From the NCBI GenBank assembly GCA_011390435.1, contig JAABSK010000014.1, positions 1-11,089 on the forward strand: 11,089 bases of DNA, in the 5' to 3' direction. The notes under the pieces were generated by a model that was not told the origin of the DNA, made no database searches, and saw only the letters and a program-made list of their open reading frames with translations. This DNA comes from Desulfobacteraceae bacterium. GTDB taxonomy: Bacteria > Desulfobacterota > Desulfobacteria > Desulfobacterales > Desulfobacteraceae. Numbering within the stretch: position 1 is the first letter of the stretch; every line of letters begins with the position of its first letter. The position numbers and the translations under genes were made by a program. Shown here one piece after another: positions 7,062-11,089 of the stretch.

Positions 7062-9065
7062 ATGGCTGAAGCCAAAGCAAACCTTGACCAACTCAGCGTA
7101 AACACCATTCGAACCCTTTGCATTGATGCCGTTCAAAAAGCCAATTCAGGCCACCCTGGCGCGCCAATGGGCCTTGCACCAACGGCATACGTGCTTTTTA
7201 AACGTTTTTTGAAGCACAACCCCAAAAACCCGGCATGGGTGGACAGAGACCGGTTTGTTCTTTCCGGCGGCCATGTATCCTCTTTGCTGTACAGTCTCCT
7301 GTACCTGTTTGGCTACGGACTTGAACTGGATGACCTTAAAAATTTCCGTCAATGGGGTTCTAAAACACCGGGACATCCGGAATACGGAGACACACCCGGC
7401 GTGGAAACCACCACCGGCCCGCTGGGACAGGGCATTGCCAATGCCGTGGGCATGGCCATTGCCGAACGCCACCTGGCTGCACGCTTCAATACGGAAGATG
7501 CCGAACTGATCAACCATCATACCTATGTCATGTGCGGAGACGGTGATCTGATGGAAGGCGTGGCTCTGGAGGCCATTTCTCTTGCCGGCCACCTGGGCCT
7601 TGGCAAGCTCGTCTGTCTGTACGATGATAACGCCATCACCATCGAAGGCCGGACTGACATCGCCTTTACGGAAAATGTGCGGGCCAAATTCGAAAGCCAG
7701 AACTGGCATGTTGTCACGGTAGAGGACGGCAATGACCTGATCGAGATCCAGAAAGCGATCCAGGCGGGAAAAGATGCCGTGGCTCGGCCCACACTGGTAC
7801 AGATCAAAACCCATATTGCCTATGGCAGTCCCAACAAACAGGACACGGCCGCTGCTCACGGGTCTCCTCTGGGCGCTGATGAAATCCGGCTGGTCAAAAA
7901 ATTCTATGGTGTTCCGGAAGACAAAGACTTTTATGTCCCGGACGAAGTGCTGAAAAACTGTGGAAAATCCCTGACCTATGGCGAAGGATATGAACAGAAC
8001 TGGCAGGAAATTTTCAGCGGGTATAAAACCCGGTATCCTGAAAAAGCCGACCTGTTTGTGGATGCCATCAGCGGTTTTCTGACCGAAGGCTGGAACAAAG
8101 ATATCCCGGTGTTTACGCCGGATCAGGACCCTGTCGCCACCCGGGCAGCCTCCGGCATGGTCCTCAATGCGATTGCCGAGAATTTGCCCTCTCTGATGGG
8201 CGGGTCTGCAGACCTTGCACCATCCAACAAGACCTACCTGAACAATTCAACCGAATTTCAGAAAAACTCCCCGGAAGGCCGCAATATCCGGTTCGGCGTC
8301 AGGGAGCATGCCATGGGCGCAATCATGTCCGGCATGTACCTGCATTCAGGGGTCCGGCCCTACGGCGGAACCTTTCTGGTATTTGCCGACTACGTCCGGC
8401 CGGCCATCCGTCTGGCATCCCTGATGAAGCTGCCCCTGATCTATGTGTTTACCCATGACAGCGTGGCTGTGGGCGAAGACGGTCCGACGCACCAGCCTGT
8501 GGAACATCTGGCATCCCTGCGGGCCATCCCCGGTCTCACCGTGATCCGGCCGGCTGACGCCAATGAAACTGCCATGGCCTGGCGCCTGGCCTTGACCACC
8601 ATGAATGCGCCCAGCGCCCTTATTCTGAGCCGTCAGAAACTGCCTGTTCTGGATGTTTCCCAGAAAGACGGAGAATTTGGTTACGGCGCATATACCATTC
8701 AAAATGAAATGGACCCGGATATGCTGCTGATTGCCACTGGCTCCGAAGTTCATATCTGTGTGGAAGCCGCCCGAACCCTGAAAAAGGAACACAAAATCAA
8801 AGCATCTGTCGTGTCCATGCCATCCTGGGAACTGTTTGAAAAAGCCCCGGCCCCCTATCGGGAAAGAATCCTGCCGACCAGTGTCACCCGGCGCCTTGCT
8901 GTTGAAGCCGGCATTACCATGGGATGGGAAAAATATGTGGGCAGTGCCGGGAAAATCATCGGTATTAACCGGTTCGGCGCCTCAGCACCTGGCGGAACAG
9001 TTCTCAGGGAACTGGGATTCACCCCTGAAAATATCGTCAAGCAGGCCCTGGATCTTATGGCATAA
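7062..9065 (+). CDS. tkt: Transketolase
   Basis: Transketolase moves two-carbon ketol units between sugar phosphates in the non-oxidative pentose phosphate pathway, using thiamine diphosphate and a divalent metal, in the cytosol. The 667 residues match the normal full length. Visible are SGHPGAPMG (H31), GGH (H71), the thiamine-diphosphate motif starting GDGDLMEG (159-166) and ending DDN (N190), HGSPLG (H266), [10 protein letters not shown] (381-389), the catalytic glutamate in GVREHAMG (E415), the [15 protein letters not shown] loop and the C-terminal FGASAPGG. This is a single-chain enzyme, not the split form of some anaerobes. The ribosome site AGGAG lies 9 nt before the ATG. It follows the radical SAM gene closely and is followed by a strong hairpin and yjbQ. 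Confidence 0.97.
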   Translation: MAEAKANLDQLSVNTIRTLCIDAVQKANSGHPGAPMGLAPTAYVLFKRFLKHNPKNPAWVDRDRFVLSGGHVSSLLYSLLYLFGYGLELDDLKNFRQWGSKTPGHPEYGDTPGVETTTGPLGQGIANAVGMAIAERHLAARFNTEDAELINHHTYVMCGDGDLMEGVALEAISLAGHLGLGKLVCLYDDNAITIEGRTDIAFTENVRAKFESQNWHVVTVEDGNDLIEIQKAIQAGKDAVARPTLVQIKTHIAYGSPNKQDTAAAHGSPLGADEIRLVKKFYGVPEDKDFYVPDEVLKNCGKSLTYGEGYEQNWQEIFSGYKTRYPEKADLFVDAISGFLTEGWNKDIPVFTPDQDPVATRAASGMVLNAIAENLPSLMGGSADLAPSNKTYLNNSTEFQKNSPEGRNIRFGVREHAMGAIMSGMYLHSGVRPYGGTFLVFADYVRPAIRLASLMKLPLIYVFTHDSVAVGEDGPTHQPVEHLASLRAIPGLTVIRPADANETAMAWRLALTTMNAPSALILSRQKLPVLDVSQKDGEFGYGAYTIQNEMDPDMLLIATGSEVHICVEAARTLKKEHKIKASVVSMPSWELFEKAPAPYRERILPTSVTRRLAVEAGITMGWEKYVGSAGKIIGINRFGASAPGGTVLRELGFTPENIVKQALDLMA

Positions 9066-9080
9066 TCCGCAATCATCTTC

Positions 9081-9111
9081 CTGCCAGGGGGCGTTTACCC
9101 CCCCCTGGCAG
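9081..9111 (+). repeat. Strong 11-bp hairpin between tkt and yjbQ
   Basis: CTGCCAGGGGG (9081-9091) pairs perfectly with CCCCCTGGCAG (9101-9111) around a 9-nt loop, 16 nt after the tkt stop codon. No T run follows on either side, so it is not a standard intrinsic terminator. It could block 3' exonuclease and stabilise tkt mRNA, or cause partial termination or pausing before yjbQ. Confidence 0.7.
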
Positions 9112-9136
9112 TCACCACTTTACAGGGGGATGTTCT

Positions 9137-9529
9137 GTGCAGATCGCAATCAAAACCCATCATCAAACCCAGATGATTGATATCACCCGGCAGGTAAAGG
9201 CAACTGTTGAATCATCGGGAATCCAAAACGGCCTGGTCCATATCTGTTCCATGCACACCACGGCTGCCATCACCATCAATGAAAATGCCGATCCAGCTGT
9301 TGAAGCGGATATTTTAAAAACCATCAACACGGTGATTCCGTGGGATGATCACTTCAAACACATGGAAGGCAACAGTGCCGCCCACATCAAAGTCAGCCTG
9401 TTCGGCCCGTCTGAAACCCTTGCCCTGGAAAACGGATCACTGGTGCTGGGCACCTGGCAGGGGATTTATTTCTGCGAATTTGACGGCCCCAGAAACCGGA
9501 AAGTCAACATCAAGATTTTGGAAGGCTGA
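9137..9529 (+). CDS. yjbQ: YjbQ/UPF0047 family protein
   Basis: This 130-residue protein matches the UPF0047 family along its whole length: MHTTAAITINENAD (about residues 45-58), EGNSAAHIK (75-83), FGPSETL and LGTWQGIYFCEFDGPRNRKV near the end. E. coli YjbQ has weak thiamine phosphate synthase activity and databases label the family secondary thiamine-phosphate synthase, but its real role is not settled. The start is GTG, with AGGGGGA 6 nt upstream. The ATG at 9130-9132 is in another frame. It follows transketolase, a thiamine-diphosphate enzyme, by 71 bp across a hairpin. Its stop codon lies 3 bp from the stop of the opposing DUF1178 gene, with no terminator between them. Confidence 0.92.
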   Translation: MQIAIKTHHQTQMIDITRQVKATVESSGIQNGLVHICSMHTTAAITINENADPAVEADILKTINTVIPWDDHFKHMEGNSAAHIKVSLFGPSETLALENGSLVLGTWQGIYFCEFDGPRNRKVNIKILEG

Positions 9530-9532
9530 GAT

Positions 9533-9964
9533 TTAATTCAGATCATCACCAGGCTTTTTAAGCGTTGGAATCTTGAGTACAGGAACGCCTTCCTTTGCCA
9601 GCACCTTGTCTTCCTCCCGGGTGGTGGTGCCCCGGATACTGCGATAATCAGATGCGCCATAGTGCATCTTCAGGGCCTGTTTGGCAAAATCACTGCCAAC
9701 ATCTTCAAAGTTTTTCTCAACATATTCCGCCACTTTTTCCGTCAACTCCATCATGGCCTCCTGGCTGGCCTGCAATGCGTTTGGGGAAGGGGCTCCTGTG
9801 GATTTTTTAATCGCGATGGGGTGTACTTTCTGAACAACCGCCGTGATGTCACACACCGGACAGATTAAACGTTCCTGTTCCAGCTGCCTGTCCAGATCTG
9901 CCTTGTCATCAAACCAGCCTTCAAACGTATGGCCGTTCAAACATTCCAGGTCAAATACAATCAT
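9533..9964 (-). CDS. DUF1178 family protein with zinc-ribbon-like N terminus
   Basis: The 143-residue protein looks like a DUF1178 member: it begins MIVFDLECLNGHTFEGWF, has the ICPVC pair, and ends with the family pattern FAKQALKMHYG...RGTTTREEDKVLAKEGVPVLKIP. C8, H12, C35 and C38 form a plausible zinc-ribbon-like metal site. A helical, acidic middle part (about 65-100) links the two conserved ends. Function is unknown. The ribosome site before the ATG is weak (only a GAG core). A possible 19-codon ORF ends two codons upstream in the same frame, so translation may be coupled. It lies 77 bp downstream of the B12-type radical SAM gene, probably in the same transcript. Confidence 0.9.
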   Translation of the reverse strand: MIVFDLECLNGHTFEGWFDDKADLDRQLEQERLICPVCDITAVVQKVHPIAIKKSTGAPSPNALQASQEAMMELTEKVAEYVEKNFEDVGSDFAKQALKMHYGASDYRSIRGTTTREEDKVLAKEGVPVLKIPTLKKPGDDLN

Positions 9965-9967
9965 TTC

Positions 9968-10027
9968 TCATGCTTTAATTGCCGCTGCAGCGGTGTTGGT
10001 TTTTCCAAATATGCTGATATCGCACAT
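9968..10027 (-). CDS. Possible 19-residue small ORF (unverified)
   Basis: In the gap between the B12-type radical SAM gene and the DUF1178 gene, an ATG at 10025-10027 opens a frame reading MCDISIFGKTNTAAAAIKA and ending with TGA at 9968-9970, one codon before the DUF1178 ATG and in its frame. No good ribosome site is seen upstream of the ATG, so it may be a chance frame. If translated, it would act as a leader peptide coupling ribosomes to the weakly started DUF1178 gene. I do not recognise the peptide. Confidence 0.2.
   Translation of the reverse strand: MCDISIFGKTNTAAAAIKA
9982..9993. repeat. 12-bp perfect palindrome
   Basis: CCGCTGCAGCGG is self-complementary with no spacer and sits upstream of the DUF1178 gene. 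It could be a regulator site or simply an effect of Ala/Thr codons in the small frame. No T run follows, so it is not a terminator. Confidence 0.4.
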
Positions 10028-10041
10028 TTGCCGGTATCCGG

Positions 10042-11089
10042 TCAATGGGATCTGTTTTGTTCCAGCAGATTTTTTTTCAGCTGGAAAATCCGGGCCAGAT
10101 CCCGGTCTGATGTCACGCAGGGAAAAAGGGTATTGTTGGTAAACACAGGATGGGCCAGAAGGTCATACCGTGAATGGGCCAGGGCGTTTTCCCACAGCCG
10201 GGTGTGGGGAATGGGCGTGTAATAGGCCAGCACCGGTGTAATTCCGGCCTGACGCACAAACGCCACAGAAGCAGTGACCTCATCCAGACGCTGGCCAGGG
10301 AGACCGCACAGCAGGTAAGCGCCGATCTGATCCGGTGCAAACCCGGCTGCGGTTAAATGGCTCACTGCCCTCAGAAACTCGCCATTGCCCACCTTGTGAT
10401 CATGGCTGCGGTTCGGTGAAAAATCAGCGGTTTCAAGGCCCAGCCGGAGGGTTTTAAACCCTGCCCTGAACATCAGTTGGGCTGCCTGTTGTGAAATCTC
10501 CCGGACATGAAGGGCATTGGGCGTATGAAAGGACAGATCCATTTTCGATGCAATGATCTTTTCCAGCAGGGGAAAGGCATGGCGGTCGGCATTGACCAGC
10601 AGGGCATCATCATAAAAGGCCATATGGGTTATCCGGTGCTGATGATGCCAGTGGGCAATCTCTTCAAACACCCTTTGAGGCGAACGCTGCCGGAGCCCGG
10701 GTTCCAGAAAGGACGATGCACAGTAATCGCAGGAAAACGGGCATCCCCTGGAGGTCAGTATCGGCGCATAGGTAATGTTGCGGCAAAGATCCAGAGCTGG
10801 CCAGGGCAGATCATCCAGGCAGCCTGACCGGTGCCTGTCATCCATGACAAATCCGGTGAACTGCCTGACAATCTCTTTCAGACAGGGTTCTGCCGGGCCC
10901 TTGACCACATGGTCGGCCCGGGTGGTGGCAGTGGCGTGATCAAAGCACAGGCTGGCATAAATTCCACCCAGTACCACAGGCACATCTGGAAACACCTGTT
11001 TGACATGTTCAATGGTTTCTGCAACTCCGGATGCCCAATAGGTCATCAAAGAGGTCACCAGGATCAGGTCGGGCGTCTTCACCGCATTT
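10042..11089 (-). CDS. B12-binding-domain radical SAM protein, 5' part outside the window
   Basis: The reading frame is open to the window edge, so the start is not visible. A GTG at 11080-11082 is possible but would begin inside a domain. Counting from it, residues 1-65 are the second half of a cobalamin-binding domain, with PDLILVTSLMTYW, then FPDVPVVLGGIYAS and HVVKGPAEP. The first half, including the DxHxxG cobalamin motif if present, must lie beyond base 11089. The radical SAM motif is SRGCPFSCDYC (C114, C118, C121, standard CX3CX2C). LRLGLETAD, YLLCGLPGQ and YTPIPHTRLWENA follow, as in the BchE-like COG1032 group. Members perform methylations, cyclisations and other hard radical steps, and the substrate here is unknown. 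It ends 77 bp before the DUF1178 gene, on the same strand. Confidence 0.88.
   Translation of the reverse strand, partial: NAVKTPDLILVTSLMTYWASGVAETIEHVKQVFPDVPVVLGGIYASLCFDHATATTRADHVVKGPAEPCLKEIVRQFTGFVMDDRHRSGCLDDLPWPALDLCRNITYAPILTSRGCPFSCDYCASSFLEPGLRQRSPQRVFEEIAHWHHQHRITHMAFYDDALLVNADRHAFPLLEKIIASKMDLSFHTPNALHVREISQQAAQLMFRAGFKTLRLGLETADFSPNRSHDHKVGNGEFLRAVSHLTAAGFAPDQIGAYLLCGLPGQRLDEVTASVAFVRQAGITPVLAYYTPIPHTRLWENALAHSRYDLLAHPVFTNNTLFPCVTSDRDLARIFQLKKNLLEQNRSH

Noticed and set aside
7146..7859. 237-codon minus-strand open frame opposite transketolase
   Set aside because: The plus strand encodes a full-length transketolase with all catalytic motifs. The antisense frame is a by-product of codon use and shows no protein-like motifs.
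9081..9111. Standard intrinsic terminator after tkt
   Set aside because: The stem is strong but no T run follows on either strand, so I list it as a hairpin of unknown role.
10015..10044. Promoter for DUF1178 starting with TTGACC just after the radical SAM stop codon
   Set aside because: No acceptable -10 box occurs 16-18 bp downstream.

Overview
The window looks like chromosomal DNA from a Gram-negative bacterium of moderate GC content. My best guess is a sulfate-reducing Desulfobacterota member of the Desulfobacteraceae type. That rests on the overall look of the proteins and on the gene mix (long-chain polyprenyl diphosphate synthase, a FlgT-like periplasmic protein, several radical SAM enzymes). 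It is an impression, because no marker gene for phylogeny is present. I see no transposase, integrase, phage gene, CRISPR array or plasmid function.

Layout. Bases 1-311 are AT-rich and hold no convincing gene. A tRNA-Val(GAC) gene on the minus strand (355-430) has its own promoter upstream (444-472) and an intrinsic terminator (312-344). From 512 to 5987 four minus-strand genes are packed almost without gaps, in transcription order htpG (Hsp90), rimO (ribosomal protein S12 methylthiotransferase), a long-chain polyprenyl diphosphate synthase, and an exported FlgT-like protein. Neighbouring genes overlap by 4 bp, 4 bp, then are separated by 3 bp. A sigma32-like promoter precedes htpG, so a heat-shock start for the whole unit is plausible. 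A divergent intergenic region (5988-6159) separates it from a plus-strand run: a stand-alone radical SAM protein with an unusual CX4CX2C cluster motif (6160-7029), transketolase (7062-9065) and a YjbQ/UPF0047 protein (9137-9529). A strong 11-bp hairpin lies between the last two. The last part is on the minus strand again: the 3' part of a B12-binding-domain radical SAM gene cut by the window edge (10042-11089), a possible 19-codon ORF, and a DUF1178 zinc-ribbon protein (9533-9964) that converges with yjbQ at a distance of 3 bp.

How the genes work together. Most are housekeeping: protein folding (HtpG), ribosome modification (RimO), quinone side-chain synthesis (polyprenyl synthase), the pentose phosphate pathway (transketolase, thiamine-diphosphate dependent) and a protein linked to thiamine phosphate synthesis (YjbQ). 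I did not find a clearly new multi-gene system. The points most worth a second look are the C33 in the tRNA-Val anticodon loop, the inverted repeat laid over the tRNA promoter/terminator junction, the tightly coupled htpG-rimO-prenyl synthase-FlgT-like unit, the CX4CX2C radical SAM protein, and the small ORF between the B12 radical SAM gene and the DUF1178 gene.
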